Positions 17,802-26,844 of a stretch of DNA of 64,000 nt are shown piece after piece. Position 1 is the first letter of the stretch. Every line of letters begins with the position of its first letter. Below the pieces are notes generated by a model. The model saw nothing but the letters and a program-made list of their open reading frames with translations. It searched no databases and had not been told where the DNA came from. Origin of the DNA: Thiemannella venezuelensis (GTDB lineage Bacteria; Actinomycetota; Actinomycetes; Streptosporangiales; Streptosporangiaceae). A program made the translations under genes and the position numbers. The stretch lies in the NCBI RefSeq assembly GCF_014203605.1, contig NZ_JACHJJ010000001.1:62001-126000 (forward strand), written 5' to 3'.

Positions 17802-18596
17802 ATGGGAAGTCCCCGCCTTGTCGCCACAGACCTCGATGGTACCGCCCTGCGTTCGGACGGCACTGTCTCACCCCGTACCGCCGCCGCGTTCGCCCAGGTC
17901 GAGAGCGCCGGGGCCGCGCTGGTCTTCGTGACCGGCCGCCCGCCGCGGTGGATGCACACCGTCGCGGGAGCCGTACACCACCGGGGGCTGGCCATATGCG
18001 CCAACGGCGCCCTCGTGTACGACCTGCACACCGAGCAGATCGTGAAATCCCACCTGATCGAGCCCGAGGTGCTCGAAGAGGTGGTCAGGAGGCTTCGGGA
18101 GAAAGTTCCAGAACTTTCCTTCTCAGTGGAATACGAGGGCGGATTTGCACACGAATCGGACTTTCGGCTGGGCGGCTGGGACAGCAAGGCCGTCGCCGGG
18201 CTCCGCGTCGGCACGGCCACCCTCACCTCGCGCCCCTGCGCCAAGCTCCTGGCCCTGCACCCCCGGATGGATCCCGACATCCTCCACGCGGCGGTGTGCG
18301 GGGTGGTCGGAGACCTGGTCACGCCCACCCACTCCAGCGGCCGGGCGCTGATCGAGATGAGCGCCCACGGCGTGACGAAGGCCTCGGCCCTGGCCGAGCT
18401 CGCCGAGGCGCAGGGGGTCGCACCGGCCGAGGTGGTCGCCTTCGGGGACATGCCGAACGACCTGCCGATGCTGCGGTGGGCGGGGACCGCCTACGCGGTC
18501 GCCAACGCCCACCCCGAGGTGCTGGCCGCGGTGCACCACGTGACCGCGGCCAACGACGACGACGGGGTCGCCCGGGTCCTCGAAGAGATCTTCTGA
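17802..18596 (+). CDS. HAD-superfamily hydrolase, Cof type
   Basis: A 264-residue phosphatase. Motif I is VATDLDGTALRSD with the nucleophile Asp near residue 10; motif II is VFVTGRP; motif III and IV are the Lys in GVTKASAL and VAFGDMPNDLPML. The C2-type cap (about 85-190) is typical of Cof/YidA sugar-phosphate phosphatases. Start ATG 17802 has no strong ribosome-binding site. The substrate cannot be predicted. It is convergent with bpa. Confidence 0.88.
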   Translation: MGSPRLVATDLDGTALRSDGTVSPRTAAAFAQVESAGAALVFVTGRPPRWMHTVAGAVHHRGLAICANGALVYDLHTEQIVKSHLIEPEVLEEVVRRLREKVPELSFSVEYEGGFAHESDFRLGGWDSKAVAGLRVGTATLTSRPCAKLLALHPRMDPDILHAAVCGVVGDLVTPTHSSGRALIEMSAHGVTKASALAELAEAQGVAPAEVVAFGDMPNDLPMLRWAGTAYAVANAHPEVLAAVHHVTAANDDDGVARVLEEIF

Positions 18597-18616
18597 GCCC
18601 GGGCGCCGGGCCGTGC

Positions 18617-19126
18617 TCAGAGGTAGGGCCCGGAGCTCCCCTGCTGGTGGCCCTCCTGGTGGAGGGAGGCGCCGCCGGGCAGCGCCCGCCGCATGTTCTC
18701 CAACTGGGCGCGGGCGGCCATCTGCTGCGCGAACAGCGTGGTCTGGATCCCGTGGAACAGCCCCTCCAGCCAGCCGACCAGCTGGGCGTGGGCGATCCGC
18801 AGCTCCGCGTCGCTCGGCGGGGCGCCGTTCTCCTCGGTGAAGGGGAGCGACAGGCGCTCCAGCTCCTCCACCAGCTCGGGCGCCAGGCCGTCCTCCAGCT
18901 CCTTGATGGAACTCTGGTGGATCTCCTTGAGCCGCTTGCGGCTGGCGTCGTCCAGCGGAGCCGCGCGCACCTCCTCGAGGAGCTGGCGGATCATGCTGCC
19001 GATGCGCATCACCTTGGCGGGCTGCTCGACCAGGTCGGTGATCGACCGCCCGTCGCCTTCCTCCTCGGGCTGCATGCCCTGGGGGCCCACGACCACGATG
19101 TGCGGGGTGCTCTCCTCAGCGTTCAT
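18617..19126 (-). CDS. bpa: Bacterial proteasome activator
   Basis: A 169-residue protein of the Bpa (DUF2587) family. The middle is a helical core with EQPAKVMRIGSMIRQLLEEVRAAPLDD and AHAQLVGWLEGLFHGIQTTLFAQQ. The C-terminus ends SSGPYL, which fits the hydrophobic-Tyr-x motif that docks into the 20S proteasome; the mycobacterial protein ends GQYL. By family it forms a dodecameric ring that opens the proteasome gate without ATP for unfolded substrates. Presence of Bpa is diagnostic of proteasome-bearing actinobacteria. A quinone oxidoreductase gene lies directly upstream on the same strand. Confidence 0.92.
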   Translation of the reverse strand: MNAEESTPHIVVVGPQGMQPEEEGDGRSITDLVEQPAKVMRIGSMIRQLLEEVRAAPLDDASRKRLKEIHQSSIKELEDGLAPELVEELERLSLPFTEENGAPPSDAELRIAHAQLVGWLEGLFHGIQTTLFAQQMAARAQLENMRRALPGGASLHQEGHQQGSSGPYL

Positions 19127-19191
19127 GGAATCAACCTACTAACTGCCGCCCGGTGGTGGGGCGGTCCAGAGCGCGGACACGACCCCCGTGA

Positions 19192-20154
19192 TCACAAGTC
19201 GTTCGTCAGCAGGACCTTCCCGACGTGCTCGCCGGCCTCCACGATCCGGTGCGCCCGCGCCGCCTCGCTCATGGGCACCCGCGCGTGCACCACCGGGCGG
19301 ATCGCACCGGCGTCGAACAGCGGCCAGACGTCGTCCACGACACTGCGCACGATGGCGCCCTTCTCGTCGACCGGACGCGAGCGCAGCGTGGTGCCGTGCA
19401 CCGAGGCGCGCTTGACGAGCAGCGCCCCCAGGTCCAGCTCGCCCCTCGTGCCGCCCTGCATCCCGATCACCACGAGCCTGCCGCCGGTCTTGAGGGCCTT
19501 CACGTTCTGCGCGAGGTACCTGCCGCCGATGATGTCGAGGATCACGTCGGCCCGGACCTTCTCCGCGAAGTCCTCCTCGCGGTAGTCGATCCCCTCGTCC
19601 GCGCCGAGCTCCAGGCAGCGGGCGATCTTCTCGGCCGATCCCGCGGTGACGACGACGCGCGAGCCGAACGCCTTCGCCAGTTGCACGGCGAGCGTGCCGA
19701 TCCCGCTGGCGCCGCCGTGGACGAGCAGCGTCTCGCCCTTGCGCAGCCTCGCGGTCATGAACACGTTGGACCAGACCGTGCACGCCACCTCGGGCAGGCC
19801 CGCCGCCTCGACCGGGTCCACCCGGTCCGGGACGCGCATGACCTGCTGCCAGGGGACGGCGACGCGCTGCGCGTAACCGCCGCCGGCCAGCAGCGCGCAC
19901 ACCCGGTCGCCCGGCGCGAACCCCTCGACGTCCGCGCCGACCTCGCCGACGACCCCGGAGCACTCCAGCCCGAGGTACGGCGGGGCGCCGGGGGGCGGGT
20001 CGTAGAGGCCCTGGCGCTGCAGGAGGTCGGCCCGGTTGACCGCGGAGGCCGTCACATCGATGATGATTTCTCCCCGTCCGGGACGGGGGTCGGGAACCTC
20101 CCGCCAGGAGAGGACCTCGGGCCCGCCGGGCCTGTCAATCATGATGGCGTGCAT
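19192..20154 (-). CDS. NADPH:quinone oxidoreductase, zeta-crystallin type
   Basis: A 320-residue medium-chain dehydrogenase/reductase. It has the substrate-side motif ASAVNRADLLQRQGLYDPPPG and the cofactor loop LLVHGGASGIGTLAVQLAKAFG. It lacks the structural-zinc cysteines of alcohol dehydrogenases, as expected of quinone reductases. ATG 20154 is preceded 7 nt upstream by TAGCGT on the minus strand (20162-20167), suggesting a leaderless transcript; GTG 20163 is an alternative. bpa follows 65 bp downstream on the same strand. Confidence 0.9.
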   Translation of the reverse strand: MHAIMIDRPGGPEVLSWREVPDPRPGRGEIIIDVTASAVNRADLLQRQGLYDPPPGAPPYLGLECSGVVGEVGADVEGFAPGDRVCALLAGGGYAQRVAVPWQQVMRVPDRVDPVEAAGLPEVACTVWSNVFMTARLRKGETLLVHGGASGIGTLAVQLAKAFGSRVVVTAGSAEKIARCLELGADEGIDYREEDFAEKVRADVILDIIGGRYLAQNVKALKTGGRLVVIGMQGGTRGELDLGALLVKRASVHGTTLRSRPVDEKGAIVRSVVDDVWPLFDAGAIRPVVHARVPMSEAARAHRIVEAGEHVGKVLLTNDL

Positions 20155-20268
20155 GCGGTTCACGCTATCGGGGAACCCAACTCGGTGGTTGCCTGCATCG
20201 AAGAGAACACGGGGCGTTAATCTTCAATGTGTTTGCTGCCCCTTTAGCCCATCCCGAGGGGGAACACG

Positions 20269-22365
20269 GTGGCAAGACACGATCGTGAGGAATCTCTCGA
20301 GGAACAGCTCGCCTGGCTCGACGCCATCAAGGAGCAGGAGGAGGCACCCGTCGCGGTGACCGTCGCCGCAGCCGCGGCGACGGACGACGCCGTCGCATCG
20401 CCATATCCGCAGGACCCGTGGAGCCTGGTGCCCACGGAGCCCGACACCGCCTCGTCGTCGCTGTTCCGCACGGCCGCCGACTCCGAGCACGCCGCCGCGG
20501 GCACGTCCGTGACCGTCGCGGACCCGCCGGCGGACCGGGAGACGGAGGCCGCCGACGCGGCGGACGCGGCCGAGTGGACGGAGGCCGCGGAGGCGGCGAG
20601 TTCCTTCACGCTGCCCGCCATGCCCTCCCCGGAGGACAACGACGCCTTCCTGGCCCCGCTCAAGCCGCTGCCCCGCCAGGAGTCCGGTTCCCCGGACCCC
20701 GGCGGCTCCGGCACGGGCTTCGGCTCCGGGACGACCGGCGAGTACGCGCCGGGCTCCTCCGCCGGGCCGGAGCCGGCCCGGGGGCTGTTCGAGGAGCCCA
20801 GGCGCGGCGAGGGAGCGGGCGAGTCCTTCACGCTCCCCTCCGCCGGCCTGCCCGCTCCGGGCCCGGAGCCGTCCGGCCCCGGCGGGACCGAGCCCGCCGC
20901 CGGCCGCTTCACGCCCGGCGCGGAACCGGACGCCGTCCGCTTCGGCCCGGGTGACACCGACCCCGGATACAACCGGTTCGGCCCGGGTGACACCGATCCC
21001 GGATACGACCGGTTCACGGCCGGCGGCACCGAGACCTCCGGCTCCTTCCAGGTGCCCGGCTCCTTCGGGACGGACCGGCAGGGCCCGGCCGCGCCGCAGG
21101 AGCACTCCGCTCCCGGCGCGTTCGCCCCCGACCTCTCCGAGACCGCCAAGGTCTTCCCCCGCGGCGGGGACACGGCCGCCGAACCTGGTCGCGGCGGGAT
21201 CTCCGAGCCCGATCGCAACGACACGATCGGAGCCGTCCGGGCGGCGGCCTTCGGCACGGCCCGGAACGCCCCTCCCGCCGCCGATGACCAGGGCGCGGCC
21301 GAGCCGGTGCGGGAGCCGTACCCGGACGCGGCCGAGCCCGTGCGGGAGCCGTACCAGGCGCGCCGCCGCCAGCAGCCTCCGGCGCCCGCCTTCGGCGCCC
21401 CGCCCCGCCGGCAGGACCCGGGCACCCCCCGGCCGTCGGCCGACAGCCTGGACCCCGAGTCGCTGCTCAAGGGCCGCCGCAACGGGCCCTCCGGCGGCTG
21501 GCGCAAGCTGATCTTCAAGGCCTCGGCGGGCCTGATCAAGCCCGGCGAGTCCCCCGAGGTCCGCCGCCGCGGGGAGCTGCTCACCCGCGCCCGGACCCCG
21601 GTGGCCACCGGTCACCACCGCGTCGCCGTGCTCAGCCTCAAGGGCGGGGTGGGCAAGACCACCACCACGGTCGGCCTCGGCGCCACCCTCGCCCAGCTCC
21701 GCGGCGACCGGGTGATCGCCGTCGACGCCAACCCCGACCGGGGCACCCTGTCGGACAAGGTCGAGCTGGAGACCGCCGCGACCGTCCGCGACCTGCTGAA
21801 CGAGCGCGGCCAGATCAAGCGCTACGTCGACATCCGGGCCTTCACCTCGCAGGCCCCGTCCCGCCTGGAGATCCTCGCCTCCGACAGAGACCCGTCGGTG
21901 TCCGAGGCCTTCAGCGCGTCCGACTACCAGTCGGTGGCCCAGGTCCTGGAGAACTTCTACTCGATCTGCATCACCGACTGCGGCACCGGGCTGCTCCACT
22001 CGGCCATGTCCGGCGTCCTCGGCCTGGCCGACCAGCTCGTCCTGGTCAGCTCCCCGTCCGTGGACGGCGCCAGGGCCGCCTCGGCCACGCTCGACTGGCT
22101 GGAGGCCCACCACTACGAGCACCTCGTCCGCTCCGCCACGGTGGTGCTGTGCAGCGTCCGTCCCCGGTCGAAGTCCACCGTCGACCTCGACCGGCTGGAG
22201 GCCCACTTCGCCGCCCGCTGCCGCGCGGTCATCCGCGTGCCGTACGACCCGCACCTGGAGGAGGGCGCAGAGATCGACCTGGAGAGGCTGCAGCCCGCCA
22301 CCCGCGAGTCCTACCTCCGCCTGGCCGCGTCGGTGGGCGACGGGTTCGCGCCCGTGTCCGCCTGA
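20269..22365 (+). CDS. MinD/ParA-like ATPase with long disordered N-terminus
   Basis: A 698-residue protein. Residues 1-400 are low-complexity and rich in Pro, Gly, Glu and Ala, with repeats such as FGPGDTDPGY and AEPVREPY. The C-terminal 250 residues form a ParA/MinD P-loop ATPase with deviant Walker A LKGGVGKTTTTVG (Lys 463), VDANPDRG and ITDCGTGLL. The layout recalls EspI-like ATPases linked to type VII secretion and ParA-like proteins of actinobacteria, but no ESX machinery is adjacent. GTG 20269 follows CGAGGGGG. A strong hairpin and then tRNA-Ser lie downstream. Confidence 0.82.
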   Translation: MARHDREESLEEQLAWLDAIKEQEEAPVAVTVAAAAATDDAVASPYPQDPWSLVPTEPDTASSSLFRTAADSEHAAAGTSVTVADPPADRETEAADAADAAEWTEAAEAASSFTLPAMPSPEDNDAFLAPLKPLPRQESGSPDPGGSGTGFGSGTTGEYAPGSSAGPEPARGLFEEPRRGEGAGESFTLPSAGLPAPGPEPSGPGGTEPAAGRFTPGAEPDAVRFGPGDTDPGYNRFGPGDTDPGYDRFTAGGTETSGSFQVPGSFGTDRQGPAAPQEHSAPGAFAPDLSETAKVFPRGGDTAAEPGRGGISEPDRNDTIGAVRAAAFGTARNAPPAADDQGAAEPVREPYPDAAEPVREPYQARRRQQPPAPAFGAPPRRQDPGTPRPSADSLDPESLLKGRRNGPSGGWRKLIFKASAGLIKPGESPEVRRRGELLTRARTPVATGHHRVAVLSLKGGVGKTTTTVGLGATLAQLRGDRVIAVDANPDRGTLSDKVELETAATVRDLLNERGQIKRYVDIRAFTSQAPSRLEILASDRDPSVSEAFSASDYQSVAQVLENFYSICITDCGTGLLHSAMSGVLGLADQLVLVSSPSVDGARAASATLDWLEAHHYEHLVRSATVVLCSVRPRSKSTVDLDRLEAHFAARCRAVIRVPYDPHLEEGAEIDLERLQPATRESYLRLAASVGDGFAPVSA

Positions 22366-22376
22366 GTCCGGGTACG

Positions 22377-22417
22377 GCGTGGCGCCTCGTCCGGGAGATC
22401 CGGACGAGGCGCCACGC
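22377..22417. terminator. 18-bp hairpin terminator
   Basis: GCGTGGCGCCTCGTCCGG (22377-22394) pairs perfectly with 22400-22417 around loop GAGAT. It sits between the ParA-like gene and tRNA-Ser. Confidence 0.8.
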
Positions 22418-22474
22418 GGTACGGGTCGTGAGAGACTAGGGTGCAATCTGACGCGTCCCGCGGGCGCGTCACCA

Positions 22475-22563
22475 GGAGAGCTCGCCTAGTGGACGATGGC
22501 GGCGGTCTTGAAAACCGCTAGGCCGGGTGACCGGCCTCGTGGGTTCGAATCCCACGCTCTCCG
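22475..22563 (+). tRNA. tRNA-Ser (UGA)
   Basis: An 89-nt type II tRNA. Acceptor arms are GGAGAGC and GCTCTCC with discriminator G. The anticodon stem-loop GCGGT-CTTGAAA-ACCGC gives anticodon TGA. A long variable arm closes on loop GTGA. The T-arm is GTGGGTTCGAATCCCAC. CCA is not encoded. The 3' part from the anticodon loop onward is the attL site of an AICE, so it was probably supplied by the element. Confidence 0.95.
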
Positions 22564-22564
22564 C
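22505..22564. other. attL
   Basis: The 60-bp left copy of the attachment repeat, from the anticodon loop to the end of the tRNA. It differs from attR at four positions, all in the variable arm. Confidence 0.85.
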
Positions 22565-22618
22565 TGACCAGGGGAAACAGTCGGAGTCGGTTCCGGCGGC
22601 CATCGCCGGGACCCCCCG

Positions 22619-22638
22619 ATGGGAACAAAATGGGAACA
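22619..22638. repeat. Left arm-type integrase repeats
   Basis: Two direct copies of ATGGGAACA at 22619 and 22630, 11 bp apart, lie between attL and the integrase stop codon. An identical pair lies near attR (40902 and 40913). Confidence 0.6.
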
Positions 22639-22643
22639 CGGCG

Positions 22644-24029
22644 TCACGAGCTCGCCTCCTGAGCGCCCTTCCGCCCCGGCAGGAGCGCCACGACCTTCTC
22701 CGCCGCGTCGTCCAGAACGGCCTGGCGGACGTGCTGGTAGAGATCCCGCGTGATCGTGGTCGTGGAATGCCCGAGCTGCGCGGAGACGATCTTCACGTCC
22801 AGTCCGGCCTCCAGACCGAGTGAGGCCGCCGTGTGCCGCGCCTCGTGCAGCTTGATGACCGGAAGCCCGGTGTCCCGCGCGATCTGCTTGAACCGCTCCG
22901 TCACCCGGTCCGGCGGCAGAGGCCGACCATCGGGACGGGGGAAGACGAGGTCGTTGTCCTCGTAGCGGTCACCGGCCGCGAACCGCTCCCGGCGCTGGAC
23001 CGAGTGGTGCGCCTTCAGCAGCGACACCGTATCTGTGTCCAGGGACACGACCCGGTGCCCGGCCCTGGTCTTCGGGGTGTCGATGACGATCCGCCCGCCG
23101 AGCTGCAGCACCGTCTGAGTGATCCGGGCGTGTCCGGTGTCCATGTCGAGGTCGCTCCACCGCAGGCCGCACGCCTCACCGCGCCGCAGCCCTCGGAGCA
23201 GGACGATGCGGTACAGCAGTCCGAGCGGGTCGTGTTCGGCGGCCTCCAGGAACATCCCGACCTGCTCGGGCGACCAGACCCGGGCCGGATCACGCTCCTC
23301 CGCCGGGAGCTCCACGCCCATGCACGGGTTGGACTCGACCATCCGCCGTTTCACGGCCCAGTTGTAGGCGTTGCGCAGCGTGGCGAAGATCCGGTGCTGG
23401 GTCGCGACCCCGGTGACCTTGTGGCGCTCGCGCACGTCCCCGGCCAGGTTCGGGACACGCTTCTCGGCGGCGGCCGTGCGGATCTCGGCGTTCCACTCCT
23501 CGATCGTGTCGAACATCCCGTCGATGTGGGCGGCCCGGAGGCGGTCACGGGAGATGTCGCCGAGCTGGGGGATGAGGTAGTGGTCCAGGTGCTGCCGCCA
23601 GCCGCGCCTGGTCGACTCCTTCTTCGCTCGCTTGGAGGCGTACCAGTCCTCCAGCAGATCGGCGACGGTGCCGACGGAAGCGGTCAGGTCGAGCCCGAGC
23701 TTCAGCTTGCGCCGGACCTCCTCCACGTCGGGCAGTTCCTGGCCGTGCTTGGTCGCGAAGATCAGGTCGCCGATCTTTCGGCGGGCCGTGTCGTCGTCCC
23801 GGGCGAGCTGCACTAGATCCCGTACGCGGCCGAACGCCTGCTCTGCGGCGGTCTGCGTCGCGAAGCCGAACCGCTTGAGCTGGCGCGCGGCCCGGTCGGT
23901 CGTGTCGAGGCGGGTCGTGAAGCCGTGCGTGCCGTGTCGGCGCTTGGTGAGCTCCGGGCACTTGGAGTCGAGTGGCTTGCCCGTCTCGGGATCCTTGCAG
24001 CCGCAGCGCTTGGAGTAGGACGCCTTCAT
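22644..24029 (-). CDS. int: AICE tyrosine integrase
   Basis: A 461-residue site-specific recombinase. An N-terminal zinc-finger-like patch (CGCKDPETGKPLDSKCPEL) and a SAM-like core-binding domain precede the catalytic domain. The catalytic residues are present: Arg in GLRRGE, His 395 and Arg 398 in HEARH, His 421 in LGHST and nucleophile Tyr 431 in DLYQH. It would integrate and excise the element at tRNA-Ser. Its stop codon is 80 bp from the tRNA. A decayed relative is found at 45.2 kb. Confidence 0.94.
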   Translation of the reverse strand: MKASYSKRCGCKDPETGKPLDSKCPELTKRRHGTHGFTTRLDTTDRAARQLKRFGFATQTAAEQAFGRVRDLVQLARDDDTARRKIGDLIFATKHGQELPDVEEVRRKLKLGLDLTASVGTVADLLEDWYASKRAKKESTRRGWRQHLDHYLIPQLGDISRDRLRAAHIDGMFDTIEEWNAEIRTAAAEKRVPNLAGDVRERHKVTGVATQHRIFATLRNAYNWAVKRRMVESNPCMGVELPAEERDPARVWSPEQVGMFLEAAEHDPLGLLYRIVLLRGLRRGEACGLRWSDLDMDTGHARITQTVLQLGGRIVIDTPKTRAGHRVVSLDTDTVSLLKAHHSVQRRERFAAGDRYEDNDLVFPRPDGRPLPPDRVTERFKQIARDTGLPVIKLHEARHTAASLGLEAGLDVKIVSAQLGHSTTTITRDLYQHVRQAVLDDAAEKVVALLPGRKGAQEASS

Positions 24030-24039
24030 CTTCTGCCGC

Positions 24040-24441
24040 CTACTCCGATCTGCGCGCCTGGCGCGCGGCGACGAGATCAGCGGTGGCGACCTCGGTCATG
24101 AAGATCCGCTCGTCCATCCCCGGCAGCGGCTCCTCCCCGCGTACCCACGCCCGGACGGTGTCGGCGTCCTCGACTCGCTCTGGGGTGACCTTCACCGGCC
24201 CGTCGCTCAGCGGGACGAACAGATGCACCAGGCCGACGTCCAGCACCGCGCCGAGCGCCAAGAGCTCTGTCAGGGTGACGTTCTGGCGCTTGCCGTTCTC
24301 CAGGTTCGACACCGTGAAGCGGTCCCACCGCACCCCCTGGCGGGTGAGCGCATCTCCGAGCTGGGCGGCTGTCCACCCCTTGCGTCGGCGGAGCTCGCGC
24401 ACGCGGCGGCTCACGACCTGCACCGGGTCATCAGGGATCAC
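24040..24441 (-). CDS. XRE-family regulator
   Basis: A 133-residue protein with an N-terminal helix-turn-helix (VRELRRRKGWTAAQLGDALT and FTVSNLENGKRQ). It starts at GTG 24441 and ends 10 bp upstream of int, so the two are probably cotranscribed. On the minus strand TAGAGT lies 6 nt before the GTG, so a leaderless transcript is likely, and this -10 overlaps a GAGTTGGG box. A role as element repressor that keeps int, xis and replication genes off is inferred. The gene is divergent from the Xis-like gene at 24553. Confidence 0.85.
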   Translation of the reverse strand: MIPDDPVQVVSRRVRELRRRKGWTAAQLGDALTRQGVRWDRFTVSNLENGKRQNVTLTELLALGAVLDVGLVHLFVPLSDGPVKVTPERVEDADTVRAWVRGEEPLPGMDERIFMTEVATADLVAARQARRSE

Positions 24442-24443
24442 AT

Positions 24444-24528
24444 CCCAACTCTAGGCCGAAAGTGAATTTCAATGCAACTAGAGTGTATCAAGAAGAACAA
24501 ACGTGATGTTCGTTCATTATAAGTTGGG
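24444..24528. promoter_or_regulatory. Divergent xre/xis control region
   Basis: An AT-rich stretch for this genome. It carries CCCAACTC (24444-24451) at the xre promoter and AAGTTGGG (24521-24528) upstream of xis, plus GAAC...GTTC half-sites between. The same box recurs at 26483, 26513, 26661, 32933 and 32970. Confidence 0.55.
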
Positions 24529-24552
24529 TTCATTTCACATATGGGAGAAGCA

Positions 24553-24783
24553 ATGACTGCTCCGGTTGCTCGTCATGGCCTGGATCGGCCCTTCGATGGG
24601 GACCGCTTCCTGACCACCGATGAGGTCGCGCAGCGCTACCGCACCAACCCCAGCACCGTCCGCTACTGGCGTCATGTGGGCTACGGACCCGTGGGAGAGA
24701 AGTTCGGCCGGCGAGTGCTCTACCGCGAGTCGGACCTGATCCGTTGGGAGCAGGAGAAGGCACGGAACGGCAGCGCCGCCTGA
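24553..24783 (+). CDS. Excisionase-like MerR-type DNA-binding protein
   Basis: A 76-residue winged-helix protein of the HTH_17/excisionase family: FLTTDEVAQRYRTNPSTVRYWRHVGYGPVGEKFGRRVLYRESDL. ATG 24553 is chosen because GGGAGAAG lies just upstream; ATG 24541 is in frame. By family such proteins bend DNA at the att arms and drive excision with integrase. It is transcribed away from int, under the same control region as the XRE gene. Confidence 0.85.
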   Translation: MTAPVARHGLDRPFDGDRFLTTDEVAQRYRTNPSTVRYWRHVGYGPVGEKFGRRVLYRESDLIRWEQEKARNGSAA

Positions 24784-24846
24784 AGCGGAGGGTCAGAGTT
24801 ATCCGGCGCGGAATCGGCCCCCACGCTGTGTGGGGGCCTGACCGTC

Positions 24847-26358
24847 CTAGCCGGACTGGCGGTTGAGGTAGGGCGCCGGACGGGCCTGGGGGTCCGAGTC
24901 GTCGATCGCGTCCGACGTCCTAGCCCTGAGCGGGACGATATTGTCGGCCGGGGTGTCATTCTTGACCTGGAACAGGCCGTAAATCTCGCTGACGTAGACC
25001 GGGCGGTCGGAATTCGCGGCAAGGAAGTCATTGATGATCTCGAATACCACCCGGCCGTAATGGTCGCCCCGGGCGATCATCGTATTATCGACGAATTCCT
25101 TCACGTTTCGAATCTTGTCCCGGCATTCCACGACCCACTTCTCGGGAGCAACCGACATGAACCAGTGGCGGGTGAGCAGAGCGGAATTCCATGCATGGTC
25201 CGGGAGATCGGCCGAAAGCTCAGTTTCCATCATATCGTCGAAGCCGCCGTCAATCTCATCACGCTTTTCACGGTACTCATGAATCTGGTCGAGCATATAT
25301 GCCGGGCTCGGCTCCAACTTGGTTCTGTATTGGCTTTCGATATATCGATCGGTATGTCGGCATGAGTCAACGGAGCCGCGGAGGAGATCCTTGGCAGACT
25401 GGAGACCGAAATCTTTGATGAAGTCGACTAATTCTGCGACGATGGCGTACGCCAAATTCTTGTTTTCCTCATTTTCCTCCATCCAGTCATGCCAGTTTTC
25501 CCCGACGGTGGCCGCAAGCCATTCCCGAGTGGTGAGTTTGGCGTCATTTAAAAGTTTCTTGGCCTTCTTAGCGGCGTACTCCTCCCGCTTCCTGGCGGCC
25601 TCCATCTCCCGTTTCTTCGCGGCCCGCCTCTCTACCTTCTGTGCGGCCTTCGTGGCGGCCTCGGCGGCGGCCTTCCTCTCAGCTTCAGAGAGCTTCCGCT
25701 TGGCCACGGGATTCGTCAGCTTATCGAGCGGCTTGTATCTGTTCAGGCGGCCCCAGGCGTTGCCGTCGATCTCGATGAGTCCGTAACTCTTCATCTCTTT
25801 CAGGTCGTCGCTGACGGTGTTTGGGTGGACGTCCTTGGGACCGGTGCTGATCAGCTTCCCGAGATCCTTGCGCGAGGTATAGGCCCATCCGAACCGCTCA
25901 GCATCGTTCTGATTCTGCCCCTTGATCCGATCCAGGATGATCCACTCCCGAAAAACGCGGGGGCGAGGACCGTGCGTCAAGATGTCTCGGGTGACCTTGG
26001 TCCATCGCCCCACATCCAGACGATGCAGATGCGAGTAGCCGTGGTATGTGTCCTCCAGGTTCTGGGATTCCCGGTACAGATGGAACACCACTCCCTTCCG
26101 GCCAGCATGCCGGACCGACATGAAACCGGACTGCTCCTGTCGGCGCATCGAGCGCTGGAGGGTCCGCTTGGCGATCCCGAGGTCCTCGTAAATCGTCCGA
26201 AGCAGAATCGGCGACGTGCCGCCATCCAGGGCGCCGAAATACGTACAGACGTAGGCCCAGACGGTCACATCGATATCGTCCAGATGGTCAGAAATGGCGA
26301 CCGTCAACGGCACCTTGCCGAATGGCATCTTGGCAGAGCCTGGGGGTAGACTACCCAT
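24847..26358 (-). CDS. Winged-helix protein, candidate replication initiator
   Basis: A 503-residue protein with two winged-helix-like segments: about 20-90 (LLRTIYEDLGIAKRTLQRSM) and about 135-200 (YTSRKDLGKLI, HPNTVSDDLKEMKSYGL). A Lys/Glu/Ala-rich coiled coil follows at about 215-275, then a helical C-terminal domain. Tandem winged helices are typical of replication initiators, and the iteron-like repeats just upstream of its start fit that reading, but no Rep family is certain. The DNA is noticeably poorer in GC than the chromosomal genes. AAGGA precedes ATG 26358. Confidence 0.65.
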   Translation of the reverse strand: MGSLPPGSAKMPFGKVPLTVAISDHLDDIDVTVWAYVCTYFGALDGGTSPILLRTIYEDLGIAKRTLQRSMRRQEQSGFMSVRHAGRKGVVFHLYRESQNLEDTYHGYSHLHRLDVGRWTKVTRDILTHGPRPRVFREWIILDRIKGQNQNDAERFGWAYTSRKDLGKLISTGPKDVHPNTVSDDLKEMKSYGLIEIDGNAWGRLNRYKPLDKLTNPVAKRKLSEAERKAAAEAATKAAQKVERRAAKKREMEAARKREEYAAKKAKKLLNDAKLTTREWLAATVGENWHDWMEENEENKNLAYAIVAELVDFIKDFGLQSAKDLLRGSVDSCRHTDRYIESQYRTKLEPSPAYMLDQIHEYREKRDEIDGGFDDMMETELSADLPDHAWNSALLTRHWFMSVAPEKWVVECRDKIRNVKEFVDNTMIARGDHYGRVVFEIINDFLAANSDRPVYVSEIYGLFQVKNDTPADNIVPLRARTSDAIDDSDPQARPAPYLNRQSG

Positions 26359-26482
26359 AGGATGAAGTCCTTTCGCTTGGATCTACTTCATCTTCCGGCC
26401 CGGTTCCTCCCTCAAGGAGCCGGGCCTTCCGTCGTTCACGGTAGAGGACGACACAGCCACCTGCCTAATTCGGAAGGCATAT

Positions 26483-26520
26483 CCCAACTTGGAAGTTCTC
26501 GCGAGTTGGGTTTTACTCAC
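26483..26520. repeat. Inverted pair of GTTGGG boxes
   Basis: CCCAACTT (26483-26490) and GAGTTGGG (26513-26520) face each other upstream of the winged-helix gene; a further copy is at 26661-26670 (TAGTTGGGAT). Confidence 0.6.
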
Positions 26521-26698
26521 CACCGTGGAAAGAATTGCGCATCATGGACGCCGTGTGACACCCAGTCGACGGCCCATCGGTCGGGTAGGGCGGGTGGCCC
26601 GACTGGGTAATCACACGGCGGTCACCTTGAAAGAGCGTGCCGAGCCCGAGCGGCCGCATCTAGTTGGGATATTGGGGCCAGAGGACCGTCGCCCGTGG

Positions 26699-26844
26699 GG
26701 TGTCACCACGACTGAGGGATGTCACCATGACTGCGTTACTGCGACCGTGAGGTGTCACCGCGACTGGGCTAATAGAGATTTTCAAGATTTGAGAGATATT
26801 AGGGAGAGACTTCGTCTCTCTACGCCGCGACCTTCGGTCGCGGC
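26699..26844. other. Candidate replication or transfer origin: iterons and twin hairpins
   Basis: Three 16-bp direct repeats, GGTGTCACCACGACTG (26699), GATGTCACCATGACTG (26718) and GGTGTCACCGCGACTG (26751). An AT-rich 30 bp follows, then two adjacent hairpins with TTC loops: GAGAGAC/GTCTCTC (26804-26820) and GCCGCGACC/GGTCGCGGC (26824-26844). The rest of 26359-27464 shows no convincing gene. Confidence 0.5.
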
